DNA from: CAYPIE01 sp964410665
Lineage (GTDB): Bacteria; Planctomycetota; Planctomycetia; Gemmatales; Gemmataceae
Length of the DNA stretch: 58,774 nt
Assembly (NCBI GenBank): GCA_964410665.1
Contig: CAYPIE010000031.1
Coordinates: 1 to 58,774, forward strand
Reading direction: 5' to 3'
A program made the position numbers and the translations under genes. Under the pieces are notes generated by a model. It was not told where the DNA came from. It did no database searches and saw only the letters and a program-made list of their open reading frames with translations. Positions 36,083 through 45,700 of the stretch are shown here, in pieces. Numbering within the stretch: the stretch's first letter is position 1; every line of letters begins with the position of its first letter.

Positions 36083-36556
36083 GTGCCCACATCCCTGTTG
36101 CTCATCCTCGGTGGCGGCATGCTCGCCCTGCTGGTGCTCCTGGCCTTGCTGGGTCAAAGCATCCGTCACCAGCGACAGCGGCGGCAACAACGCATCCAGG
36201 AAGCCATCAATGACTTTCCGGATCAGCGGACCGCCTTGGCCGAGGCCATTGTCCAGGCCATCGCGGTCACCGGCAAGCCACGTGGCTTACGTTGTTATGC
36301 CTGCGAGTTGGGCAGGGAGGTGCTGCCGACGATGGACACCCAGACCGGACAGGTGTGGATGCTCGCCCCGGCGGTTCTGCACTATCAGGCCCTGCCTGGT
36401 AGTGACATGGAAGACAATCCCAACGTCGGCCTGCCGAGGCAGGCCACCGTGGTGTTTCGCTGGGCCGATCCACACTGGCAGCCAACCGGTGCTCCGGTCA
36501 TGAATCTGACCCCCTGGCAAACTCTGGAACAGTTTGCCAAGCTCAAGGCCCTTTAA
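36083..36556 (+). CDS. single-pass membrane protein of unknown function
   Basis: 157 residues from a GTG at 36083, chosen because a strong AGGAGG ribosome-binding site (36071-36076) sits 6 bases upstream. Residues about 4-24 form a transmembrane helix (LLLILGGGMLALLVLLALLG), followed by a basic coiled segment (RHQRQRRQQRIQEAI) and a soluble domain. The latter has two cysteines (RCYACELG) that could bind metal or form a disulfide. No family recognised. It ends 4 bases into the convergent rhodanese gene, so the two stops overlap. Confidence 0.7.
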   Translation: MPTSLLLILGGGMLALLVLLALLGQSIRHQRQRRQQRIQEAINDFPDQRTALAEAIVQAIAVTGKPRGLRCYACELGREVLPTMDTQTGQVWMLAPAVLHYQALPGSDMEDNPNVGLPRQATVVFRWADPHWQPTGAPVMNLTPWQTLEQFAKLKAL

Positions 36557-36927
36557 CTCTCCGGTTCGGTCGGGTAGTACTGGTCACGCCAGCCGCGGAT
36601 GCCGCCGTCCATCGACAGCACGTTGGTGTAGCCCATCTTCTGCAGGTTGTCCGCGACCATCGCCGAGCGGTAGCCGCCGCCGCAGTAGACAACGATGGGC
36701 GTGGCCGGGTCAGGGACGGTTTTCTCGATGTCGCGTTCGATGATCCCCTTGCTCAGGTGGATGGCCCCGGGCAGGTGCCCGCCGGCGAACTCGCTCTCCT
36801 CGCGCACGTCGATCAGCGTGAACGCCTCGCCCACGTCGAGCCGCTGCTTCACGTCCTCGACCGAACACTCCTTGATCCGGGACCGCGCGTCCGCGGTGAT
36901 CTTCAAAAAACCAGGGGAATGTTGCAT
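36553..36927 (-). CDS. rhodanese-like sulfurtransferase domain protein
   Basis: 124 residues from the ATG at 36927. A GTG three codons earlier (36936) overlaps the xylA stop as GTGA and is also possible; the AGGTGAGG just before the ATG favours the shorter form. Single rhodanese domain: FTLIDVREESEFAGGHLPGAIHL, then the active-site loop YCGGGYRS with the catalytic Cys, and GIRGWRDQYYP at the end. Such proteins move sulfane sulfur through a Cys persulfide. It directly follows xylA on the same strand; no functional link is obvious. Confidence 0.92.
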   Translation of the reverse strand: MQHSPGFLKITADARSRIKECSVEDVKQRLDVGEAFTLIDVREESEFAGGHLPGAIHLSKGIIERDIEKTVPDPATPIVVYCGGGYRSAMVADNLQKMGYTNVLSMDGGIRGWRDQYYPTEPES

Positions 36928-36932
36928 AACCC

Positions 36933-38249
36933 TCACCTCAGGTAGCGGTTGATGATGTTTTCAAGCATCTCTTGCCGGCCCGACGGATTCGCTGCGGCTT
37001 CGCCCTTCTCGAGCATATATTGCTCCAGCTCGGCCAAGCCCACTTCTCCCTTCTCGATCTTGCTACCGATGCCGGTATCCCACGAGGCGTACCGGCTCTG
37101 AACAAAATCCCGTAACACCCCATCGGCGCGCATCTTGGCGGCAATCTTCAGACCATGGGCAAACGCATCCATCGCCCCCACATGGGCATGGAACAAATCG
37201 ACCGGCTCAAAACTTTCGCGGCGAACCTTGGCATCAAAGTTCAACCCCCCTGGAGCAACGCCCCCCTGTCCGAGCACCACCAACATCACCTCGGTGGTCA
37301 AGTAGACATCCGTGGGAAACTGGTCGGTGTCCCAGCCCAGCAACATGTCGCCCCGGTTGGCATCAATCGAGCCCAGCATGCCATAGGCCGAGGCATAGGC
37401 CAGCTCGTGCATCATGGTGTGACCGGCCAGCGTGGCATGGTTCGTCTCGATGTTGAGCTTGAAGTGAGGCTCCAAGCCGTAGGTCCGCAAGAATGCCACC
37501 ACATTGGCGGCATCGAAATCGTACTGATGCTTGGTCGGCTCCTTGGGCTTCGGCTCGATCAGAAATTGACCGGTAAAGCCAATCTGCTTGGCGTAGTCCA
37601 CGGCCATGTGGAAAAACTTGGCCAAGTGATCCAGCTCACGCTTCAGATCGGTGTTGAACAGATTGGCATACCCTTCTCGACCGCCCCAGAAGACATAGTT
37701 CTGGCCGCCTAGCTCCTTGGTCACTTCTAGTGCTTTTTTGACCTGCGCCCCGGCATAGGCAAAGACATCGGCATTGCAGCTGGTCGCCGCCCCGTGCATA
37801 AACCGTTTATTGCTGAACAAGTTGGCAGTACCCCAAAGCAACCGAATGCCAGTCCGCTCTTGCTCTGCCTTCAACACTTTGACAATACGATCCAGATTGG
37901 CGTTGGTCTCACGGAGGGAAGTCCCCTCCGGAGCCACATCCCGATCATGGAAGCAGTAAAACGGTGTTCCCAACTTTTCCATGAATTCGAAGGCCACCTT
38001 GACCCGCTTCTCGGCCATCTCGACCGAATCGCTGCCATCTTCCCACGGCCTCAGGGCACAACCGGGGCCAAACGGGTCGCCCCCCTGGTTACGCATGGTA
38101 TGCCAGTAGGCGACGGCAAAGCGAAAGTGGTCCTTCATCGGCTTGCCATCGATCACAGCATCGGCCTGATAATGGCGAAAGCTCAGGGGGTTGGTCGAGT
38201 CGGGCCCTTCATAGCGGATCGGGCTGACCTCAGGAAAAAATGCGCTCAT
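36933..38249 (-). CDS. xylA: xylose isomerase
   Basis: 438 residues from the ATG at 38249, typical of class II xylose isomerases. It interconverts D-xylose and D-xylulose using two divalent metals. Motifs: FFPEVSPIRYEGP at the start, FYCFHDRDVAPEG (catalytic His and Asp), LLWGTANLFSNKRFMHGAAT, VFWGGREGY with a metal-ligand Glu region, EPKPKEPTKHQYDFD and IETNHATLAGH. No xylulokinase or transporter gene is adjacent, so the pathway must be completed elsewhere. The rhodanese gene is downstream with overlapping or nearly overlapping codons. Confidence 0.97.
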   Translation of the reverse strand: MSAFFPEVSPIRYEGPDSTNPLSFRHYQADAVIDGKPMKDHFRFAVAYWHTMRNQGGDPFGPGCALRPWEDGSDSVEMAEKRVKVAFEFMEKLGTPFYCFHDRDVAPEGTSLRETNANLDRIVKVLKAEQERTGIRLLWGTANLFSNKRFMHGAATSCNADVFAYAGAQVKKALEVTKELGGQNYVFWGGREGYANLFNTDLKRELDHLAKFFHMAVDYAKQIGFTGQFLIEPKPKEPTKHQYDFDAANVVAFLRTYGLEPHFKLNIETNHATLAGHTMMHELAYASAYGMLGSIDANRGDMLLGWDTDQFPTDVYLTTEVMLVVLGQGGVAPGGLNFDAKVRRESFEPVDLFHAHVGAMDAFAHGLKIAAKMRADGVLRDFVQSRYASWDTGIGSKIEKGEVGLAELEQYMLEKGEAAANPSGRQEMLENIINRYLR

Positions 38250-38408
38250 GGGAGTTGTCCTTCGCAAGTCCGAGAAACCACCATTGTTGCCAGCCTACGG
38301 AATTTCCCGGAAAAACAAGCCTCGATTTCATTCCCCTAGTTCCTGTATATCTATGAACCTCTCCGCCTGCAGTCCGGAGCGGTTGGTCGATCTCCCCGCT
38401 GAGGCCGC

Positions 38409-39098
38409 ATGACTGACGAATCGGCGTTCTTGCAGAACTGCCTCACCATGTCGGATGAGGATTTGCCCAAGCTCGTCTTTGCCGACTGGCTGGAGGAACA
38501 AGGACGATCGCTCGAGGCGTGGCGTATACGCGAATACCTGCGCGTTTATCGACCGCAGTGGCGAGCGGCCTTACGCTGGGAAGGGAAGGTGCACCGTGAT
38601 GAATGCCGTCGCCCGATCCAGGCGGTGGTTCAACCGCGGGAAGATCCTTTATGGCAAATCGTCAGTATTACCCTTGTCGATGCCTTGTGTCAGCGATACC
38701 CACTCCCTTTAAAGCGCATCCGCTGGCAAGGCGATTGGAATGCACAGCGCTTTGCCACCACCTTCGCGGAGATTCGTTGTCGCATCGTGTTGACCGCCTG
38801 TGGAATCGATGCCGACCAACGGGCGTCTTTCCAGGCCGCGGTGGAGGCCTGTAGCGCCGCCGACCGTGCCGGGTCCCGCGCGGCGAACCAGGCAGCGTTT
38901 GCCTTGCTCATTCTGGCCAAGGGCGTCAAGGAAGCCGCGGAGCCCTATGCCCGCGAAAAGCTGGCGGCCATGCGCTGCGTCCTGTGCTTGGCCGAAAGCC
39001 TGGGGGCGCGACAACACGCCCCCTTACCTGGCCAACCCCTGGTGGTCGCCGCGCACTCTCTGTGGAAACATATTCAGGCAACCGACCCACCCTGGTAA
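38409..39098 (+). CDS. TIGR02996-domain protein (Gemmata-type)
   Basis: 229 residues. The first ~45 residues, TDESAFLQNCLTMSDEDLPK followed by LVFADWLEEQG, match the TIGR02996 domain, a short N-terminal module expanded in Gemmata and relatives. The rest (about 60-229) is a helical, Ala-rich region with no recognised family. Function of the domain is unknown. It is the strongest single taxonomic marker in the window. It stands alone, with about 160 bases upstream and 215 downstream free of genes. Confidence 0.85.
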   Translation: MTDESAFLQNCLTMSDEDLPKLVFADWLEEQGRSLEAWRIREYLRVYRPQWRAALRWEGKVHRDECRRPIQAVVQPREDPLWQIVSITLVDALCQRYPLPLKRIRWQGDWNAQRFATTFAEIRCRIVLTACGIDADQRASFQAAVEACSAADRAGSRAANQAAFALLILAKGVKEAAEPYAREKLAAMRCVLCLAESLGARQHAPLPGQPLVVAAHSLWKHIQATDPPW

Positions 39099-39313
39099 GC
39101 CACAGCACTCAGTCCTCTGGTTCACTCGCGCCCTTGGTTCCACTTGGCCAGCACTCGATGCTCCGAATGGGTTTCCGGTTCGCTTCTGCGGATGGCTTGC
39201 CCCCATGTCGGAAGCTTCCAAGCGTCAACCCAATCGCTGCCCAGCGCATACTATAGTCGTGGAGGACAGCCAGGGTGACCACCATATCGAGCGAACCTTG
39301 CTAGGAGGAACTG

Positions 39314-40180
39314 ATGCGCGATCGGTCCGTGCAATGGCGAATTGGGCTGGCCTTCCTCGCCGGGGCATGTGTGGGCGTACTCCTGACCGCTCATGTCGAT
39401 CCGATATCGAAGGCCGTTCGACACACGACCGAGTCCTTGTTACGTCCGTTCGATCGGCCCTCGGGCCACAGCGGGCTCCGTCGCTACGGCACCGACACGG
39501 ACCGAGCCAAGCGGATCCTTTGGATCGGCAACAGTCACACCGATCACCACGATGTCCCAGGCTTGCTATTCCAACTGACCGAAGCAGATTCACCCGCGCA
39601 GCCGATCTGGATTCAATCCCTTACTCATGGTGGCTACAGCTTACTTGATCACCTCCATGAAGGTCAGCTTCAAAAGCTATTCGACAAGCACGCCTGGGAT
39701 TTCATCATTCTTCAAGAACGAAGCTGGGCCGCCAACGGAGTTTCGCATGAAATGTTGCGTGCGTTGGATACTTTCGTGTTTGGACACTTCAAACAGAGCC
39801 ATGCCGAGTTAATCCTGTTTCAGAACTGGGCGTATTCTAGCGACTACACCCAGTTCTACGCAGGCAATCCAAGTGAGACGCCGCAGCAGATGCAGCAAGA
39901 GATCAATCAATTCTTCCACTACGTTGAGGCGCGTTACCCCATTCGAGTTGCTCCCATCGGTCATGCGCTGGCCCAGAGCTATCACCCTGAAGCCACCTTC
40001 AAGCTCGTTTCTGGAGACGGTAATCATCTACATCGTGATGGAGCCATCGTCGCAGCGCTAGTGCTTTATCAGACTTTGTTTCAGCACCCCCCGCAACATC
40101 CCGAAGTCTTGAAACCATCTCAAGACATCCAAGGATTGGCTACCATCGTGCGGGATGGGTTTCAGAGCTATCCTCCTTAG
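39314..40180 (+). CDS. membrane-anchored SGNH-hydrolase-like protein
   Basis: 288 residues, with an AGGAGG ribosome-binding site just before the ATG. The N-terminal hydrophobic segment (IGLAFLAGACVGVLL) is a signal anchor or signal peptide. The SGNH fold shows block I as LWIGNSHTDHHDVPGLL (GNSH in place of GDSL), a block III-like Asn in ILFQNWAYSSD, and block V as GDGNHLHRDGAIVAA (Asp and His of the triad). Homologues include esterases and DUF4886-type sulfatase-adjacent hydrolases. It probably removes acyl groups from a glycan or lipid outside the cytoplasm. The substrate is unknown. Confidence 0.75.
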   Translation: MRDRSVQWRIGLAFLAGACVGVLLTAHVDPISKAVRHTTESLLRPFDRPSGHSGLRRYGTDTDRAKRILWIGNSHTDHHDVPGLLFQLTEADSPAQPIWIQSLTHGGYSLLDHLHEGQLQKLFDKHAWDFIILQERSWAANGVSHEMLRALDTFVFGHFKQSHAELILFQNWAYSSDYTQFYAGNPSETPQQMQQEINQFFHYVEARYPIRVAPIGHALAQSYHPEATFKLVSGDGNHLHRDGAIVAALVLYQTLFQHPPQHPEVLKPSQDIQGLATIVRDGFQSYPP

Positions 40181-40514
40181 CGTGTTCAAAGCCGGTCGTG
40201 ATGTTAATGCGATTTGGAGTTTTACATCATGCCCGACTTCCCCGCCCGTTACGACCGACTTCATCCCTCCGTGCGTCCCCACGGGGTCGTGCGTCTTCCC
40301 AGAGGCGGGACCGCGCTGACACACTGTTTTGAATAGGCCCCCATGGGGCCAGGACGGGGGACTGGGGTTCCGCATCGTCGTCCAACTACCAGGGCCGGGA
40401 GTGGAGGCTTGACTCGGATGAGTCCCCTTATATTAGTGGGATTAAGGTGTTCCGCGAGCTGGATTTGGCCAGGCGCTGAGCCAAACCAAGCAACCTCCAA
40501 GCAATGGCTCGGGC
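40181..40514. other. 334-base gene-free stretch
   Basis: No open frame with credible composition. Short G/C palindromes (CCCCATGGGG near 40341, and a CCCCACGGGG pair near 40277) are present but no T-run follows, so I do not call a terminator. Nothing else seen. Confidence 0.5.
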
Positions 40515-41795
40515 ATGGAGACACTAAGCTTCACCATTATCGCGGTTGGGGTGATCCTCTTTACGCTGGTCTCCAGGCGTTTGGAAGGATCGGTGGTGAC
40601 GCCACCGATGCTGTTTGCCGGCTTTGGTCTGCTCATCGGCGATGGCATCCTCGGCCTGGTCGACTTGAATTTTGACCGTGCGTTTATCCATGGCTTGGCC
40701 GAACTGACGCTGGTCCTGGTGCTCTTCTCCGATGCCGCACGCATCGACCTCCGCTTACTCCGTCGCGAGCATGATCTGCCGATCCGCCTGCTGCTGATTG
40801 GCATGCCCCTGACCATCGGTCTGGGAATGCTCATCGCTCTGTGGTTGCCGCTGGGCTTGAGCGTTTGGGAAGCCGCGTTACTGGCGGCGATCTTGGCGCC
40901 AACCGATGCCGCTCTCGGGCAAGCGGTGGTGTCCGACCCGCAGGTTCCGGTGCGTATCCGCCAGGCGTTAAACGTCGAAAGTGGGCTCAACGACGGGGTT
41001 GCCCTCCCGTTGGTGTTGCTGTTCGCCAGCTTCGCCGGTGCCACCCATGGCGTCGCGGGCCATCCCAATTGGTTGCTGTTTGGGGCGATGCAGGTGATCC
41101 TGGGTCCTCTGGCGGGGATCTTGATCGGTGGCCTCGGGGCTTGGCTGTTGGATCGGGCCGTCAAGCAGGAATGGGTCGAGGAAGCCTATGAAGGTGCAGC
41201 AGTGTTGGGCATCGCACTATTGGCTTATTCCGGAGCCGAGCTGATCGGCGGAAATGGCTTTATTGCCGCCTTTGTCAGCGGCCTGGTGTTTGGCAACCGG
41301 GTGCGTGGCCGCTGTCACTTTGTCTTTCAGTTCGCCGAAGCCGAAGGTTCACTCCTAGTGCTTTTGACCTTCCTGATCTTTGGCGCGGCTTTGCTGCCGC
41401 AGTCCTTCAGTGACGTCGATTGGATCATTCTCCTCTATGCTGTGTTGAGTCTCACCGTGATCCGCATGCTACCAGTAGCCCTGGCCTTATGGGGTTCTGG
41501 AGTGCACGGGATCACCGTCGCCTTCCTAGGCTGGTTTGGTCCACGCGGCTTAGCCTCGCTGTTGTTTGCCCTGTTCGTCCTGGAAGCTATCCCCACCGCG
41601 GCCGCGCAACGCATCCTGGTCATCACCATCAGTACGGTGACCCTAAGCATCCTGGCCCACGGCCTGACGGCGGCACCGCTCGCCCGTCGCTATGGCAGGC
41701 TCGTCGCCAAGTCCGGCCCGTGTGCCGAGACCAAGCCGGTTGACGAAATGCCGACCCGTGCACGTCGTCAGGTCTCCCCCACGAAGACAGTTTGA
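40515..41795 (+). CDS. NhaP/CPA1-type cation:proton antiporter
   Basis: 426 residues with about twelve hydrophobic helices, the expected size for a CPA1 core without a regulatory tail. The ion-site region reads LAPTDAALGQ in TM5, followed by the CPA1-typical NVESGLNDGVALPLV in TM6, which carries the Asn-Asp pair used for Na+/H+ exchange. Located in the inner membrane, where it would exchange Na+ or K+ for H+ and help pH or salt balance. A flavodoxin-fold gene follows after 23 bases on the same strand. Confidence 0.92.
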   Translation: METLSFTIIAVGVILFTLVSRRLEGSVVTPPMLFAGFGLLIGDGILGLVDLNFDRAFIHGLAELTLVLVLFSDAARIDLRLLRREHDLPIRLLLIGMPLTIGLGMLIALWLPLGLSVWEAALLAAILAPTDAALGQAVVSDPQVPVRIRQALNVESGLNDGVALPLVLLFASFAGATHGVAGHPNWLLFGAMQVILGPLAGILIGGLGAWLLDRAVKQEWVEEAYEGAAVLGIALLAYSGAELIGGNGFIAAFVSGLVFGNRVRGRCHFVFQFAEAEGSLLVLLTFLIFGAALLPQSFSDVDWIILLYAVLSLTVIRMLPVALALWGSGVHGITVAFLGWFGPRGLASLLFALFVLEAIPTAAAQRILVITISTVTLSILAHGLTAAPLARRYGRLVAKSGPCAETKPVDEMPTRARRQVSPTKTV

Positions 41796-41818
41796 GTCAA
41801 CCCTAACCCGAGTCCGCC

Positions 41819-42562
41819 ATGCTCAATGAAATGCAAAATCGCTTATGCTCGCAAAGCACCTGGAACTTCTCCGATCTACGAGCGCTGTTCCTGAACTGCA
41901 CGCTCAAAAGATCTCCGGAGCTCTCGCACACTGAGGGCCTGATTCGCATCGCCCAGGCCATCATGGAGAAAAATGGCGTGAGCGTCGAAGTACTGCGGCC
42001 GGTCGATTATCAAATCGCTACCGGCGTATATGCGGATATGACCCAATACGGCTGGGACAAGGACGACTGGCCGCAACTGTTCGAAAAGGTCATGGCTGCC
42101 GATATCTTGGTGATCGGTTCAGCCATTTGGCTGGGCGAGAAGACGTCGGTTTGCACCCAAGTGATTGAGCGTCTTTATGGCAATTCGCATCAACTCAACG
42201 AGCGCGGCCAGTATGCCTACTATGGCCGCGTCGGAGGCTGTCTGATCACTGGCAACGAAGATGGCGCCAAGCACTGTTCGATGAACATCCTTTACTCGCT
42301 GCAACACCTAGGCTATGTCATCCCTCCCCAAGCCGATGCCGCCTGGCTGGGCGAGGCCGGCCCAGGCCCATCGTATCTCGATCCGGGTTCCGGCGGACCG
42401 GAGAATGACTTCACCAACCGCAACACCACGTTTATGACCTGGAACCTGCTGCACCTGGCCCGCATGCTCAAGGACGCCGGCGGCATCCCCGCCCACGGCA
42501 ACCAACGCTCCGAGTGGGAGGCCGGCTGTCGCTTCGACTATCCGAACCCCGATTATCGTTAG
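41819..42562 (+). CDS. flavodoxin-fold NAD(P)H-dependent oxidoreductase-like protein
   Basis: 247 residues. The fold starts with LRALFLNCTLKRSPELSHTE (phosphate-binding loop region for FMN), followed by ADILVIGSAIWLGEKTSVCT and YYGRVGGCLITGNEDGAKHC, the pattern of the flavodoxin/NADPH-dependent FMN reductase superfamily. The C-terminal part (about 185-247) is longer than in simple flavodoxins. It probably binds FMN and transfers electrons; the partner is not known. The antiporter gene upstream is only 23 bases away; the double AAA+ genes follow after about 210 bases. Confidence 0.88.
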   Translation: MLNEMQNRLCSQSTWNFSDLRALFLNCTLKRSPELSHTEGLIRIAQAIMEKNGVSVEVLRPVDYQIATGVYADMTQYGWDKDDWPQLFEKVMAADILVIGSAIWLGEKTSVCTQVIERLYGNSHQLNERGQYAYYGRVGGCLITGNEDGAKHCSMNILYSLQHLGYVIPPQADAAWLGEAGPGPSYLDPGSGGPENDFTNRNTTFMTWNLLHLARMLKDAGGIPAHGNQRSEWEAGCRFDYPNPDYR

Positions 42563-42693
42563 ACCGTCAAGTTGACATCGCGATAGGGCGTTCCCCCTGG
42601 CCCGCCACGCCCCATCTTCACCTTCTTGCGCTCCGACTTGCATCCCACCCGCGAACCTTGTCGGCGTGCCAACTCACTTTCCATCAGCCCCAT
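42559..42693 (-). CDS. possible small basic protein gene
   Basis: 44 codons starting MGLMESELARRQG and ending GGTPYRDVNLTV. The stop overlaps the stop of the convergent flavodoxin-fold gene (TTAG). Composition is protein-like, with a Lys/Arg-rich middle (KSERKKVK), but there is no clear ribosome-binding site and I recognise no family. It may be chance. Confidence 0.22.
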   Translation of the reverse strand: MGLMESELARRQGSRVGCKSERKKVKMGRGGPGGTPYRDVNLTV

Positions 42694-42774
42694 GGTTGTC
42701 CAGATCCCGAGGATCGGCGATGATAATCGATTGGTTTCTCGATGCTCCCGAGCCGTCCGTGCCTGAGTCGACCG

Positions 42775-45700
42775 ATGCCCCATTCCGTCAAGTTCCCACT
42801 CGGAATTGTCTATCGCCGGGAGGGAAGTGGGCTGCTGCTAGCCCGCTGCCTGTTCTTCCCGGAGCTGTCCCGGCTGGGACGCCGACGCTCATCCCTGGAA
42901 CGGACGATGCGGCACAACCTAGCCAAACTGCTCCGGGAGCAAGCCCCCGGCCAGCTGCATTTACGCCGCCGTACCATCGAGGCAGAACGCCTGCTGGTGC
43001 CGATCTCGATCGAGCCTCCCGAACGTTCTTCAGCCTGGCGCACCGCGCTGAACCTTCGCTACTGCGTCTTTCTCTGGACGCATGAAGCCAACCTACGGGT
43101 CGCCTGGGTCCCCGACCTAGACCTGGAACTGTTGATTCCTGGCTCCGACGACCCCGTCCCTGCCCTACGTAGCGAAATCCACGCCTACCTGTCCCGCGAA
43201 CAACTTGGCAAAAATCTCTACGTTGCACTCAACATCCCCTGTGAACCGCGACAACAGCTCGAATGGGTCCCCCTCGATCTGAAGCTGCCCACTCTGTTAC
43301 AGCAGCACAAGCAACGTGAAGCCGAGGCGGAACTGCAACAAAAACCCGAGCTGAACCAGGTCAGCACCCATCTAGAAGCCAGCACCCTCACCCCGGCCTT
43401 TAATGTCGAAGAGACGGTCCTGCAACTCACCGATGCCTTTACCAGTCCCCAGCCACGCAGCGTTCTGCTGGTCGGTCCCTCGGGCGTCGGCAAGACCGCA
43501 GCCTTTCATGAGTTTGTCCGGCAAAGTGCCGCCCTGCAGCTCGGCCAAACCGTCTTCTACGAGACCAGTGGCGCGCGGATTGTCGCCGGCATGTCCGGCT
43601 TCGGCATGTGGCAAGAACGCTGCCAGAAACTGTGGCGCGAAGCCGCCAAGCTGAAGGCCATCCTCCATTTGGGCTCCCTGGTGGAACTGATGCACGTCGG
43701 CAAAAGCGAGTGTCAGCACACCGGCATCGCCGGCTTCTTCCGCCCGTTCATGGCCCGTGGCGATTTTCTGGTCATCTGTGAATGCACCCCCGAGCAGATC
43801 CCGCTGATCGAACGGGACGAGCCTTCTCTGCTGCAAGTGTTTCGCCAGATTCCCGTCCCCGAACCCGACCACGCGCGTGGCCGCCAGATCCTCGAGCATA
43901 CGGTCGACCATCTGCGAAAAAGTGTCCCAAAAAGCCCACTCCTGAGTCCTACCGCCCTCGACGCTATCGACCGCTTACACCGTCGCTATGCCACCTACTC
44001 CGCCTATCCTGGTCGGCCGATTCGCTTTCTGCGCAACCTGCTCCAGGACGCTCAAGTTACGCCTGACTCCGCGGCCCCCGTATCGCTGACCGAGGATGCA
44101 GTACTCACCGCGTTTACCCGTGAGACCGGCTTCCCCCGGGTGCTCCTTGACCCCGCGCAACCGCTCGATTTGGAAGCCACCCGCCAGTGGTTTACCCAAC
44201 GGGTCATGGGCCAACCCGAGGCGATCGACTTCATTGTGAACCTGTTGGCGACAATCAAGGCCGGACTGACCCGGCCGCAACGGCCGATCGCCTCGCTGTT
44301 GTTCATCGGCCCCACCGGGGTCGGCAAGACCGAGATGGCCAAGACGCTCGCCGAATTCCTGTTCGGTTCCCAAACCCGCCTGACCCGGTTGGATATGTCC
44401 GAGTATGCTGACCCGGTGGCGGCGCAGCGACTTACCGGCATCACCTGGGGTGGGGAGCGAGGCTCCGAAGGGGTGCTGACTGCGCGGGTCCGCGAGCAGC
44501 CATTTTTGGTGTTGTTGCTCGATGAGTTTGAGAAAGCTCACCCAGCCTGCTTTGACCTGCTGCTGCAGATGCTCGGCGAAGCCCGACTCACCGATGCGGG
44601 CGGCCGGCTGGCCGACTTCCGCAACGCCGTGATCATCCTGACCTCCAACCTGGGCGCGGAGTCGTACCAGCAAGGCAGCTTCGGCTTCGACGATGGACCA
44701 CGCGACCTCGCCGCGGCCCGCGATCACTTCACCCGGGCAGTACAACGTTTCCTGCGTCCGGAGATCTTCAACCGCATCGATCGCATCGTGCCGTTTGCAC
44801 CTCTGGATGCTACTACGGTCCGCACCATCGCTGACAAAGAGTTGCGCGCCATCGAACAGCGTGACGGCGTCCGCTACCGCCCGCTCGACCTGCACGTCGA
44901 CCCCGCCGTCCTCGAACACCTTGCCGCCAAAGGCTTCGATGTCCGCTACGGCGCCCGACCGCTCAAGCGAGCTATGGAACGACAGCTGCTCGCCCCGTTG
45001 TCCCATGCCGTCAATCGCTACGCCGGCAACCGCAGCCTGGAGGTCAAGGTCCAGCGTGTCGATGAAGAACTGAACATCCAGGTTCAACCACGCAAGCTCG
45101 ATGATCCACAAAGGCGAGATAGTCTGACCACCCGCTGGGGCCGCCTGCTTTCCGACGTCGCCAAGCTCCGCCGCTGGCACCAGCTGCTTGGCCGCAGCAG
45201 CATTGTCCGCGAGCTAGACAATGATGACTTCCAGTTGCAACGGCTCGAAAAACAGTTGCGCCGCCGCAAGGGGCAGCTGCGGCGTTCCGAGCAGTATCTG
45301 TATGCCAGCCTGGGCCGTTCGCGGGTGCTCCGTGAGGCGGTCCATGACCAGATCAAACAGGTCGAACGCTTTGAAACAGAACTCTTGGTGCAGTACTACC
45401 AAGAACAAGAGATCGCCCTGGCCGACCCGGCAGCATTTCAAACCCGGCTCGAGCAACAGACCGAGCAGTTGGCCGTCCTCACCCGGCAATGGGACCGGCT
45501 CTTGTTCAGGCTCTACGACCGCGACAACCCCGCCAGCGATCAAGCCACCCTGATCCTGTTCGGAGAGCGAAGAAGCCGCCTTGAGCTCGCCCTTGCCTAC
45601 TCGCAAGTGTGCCGGGACCTCAACTACCAGGTGCACTGGCTCGCCTACCAGCTACCCACCAACGAAGATCGGGAGGCGGTCAAGCAGATCCCCCGCCCTG

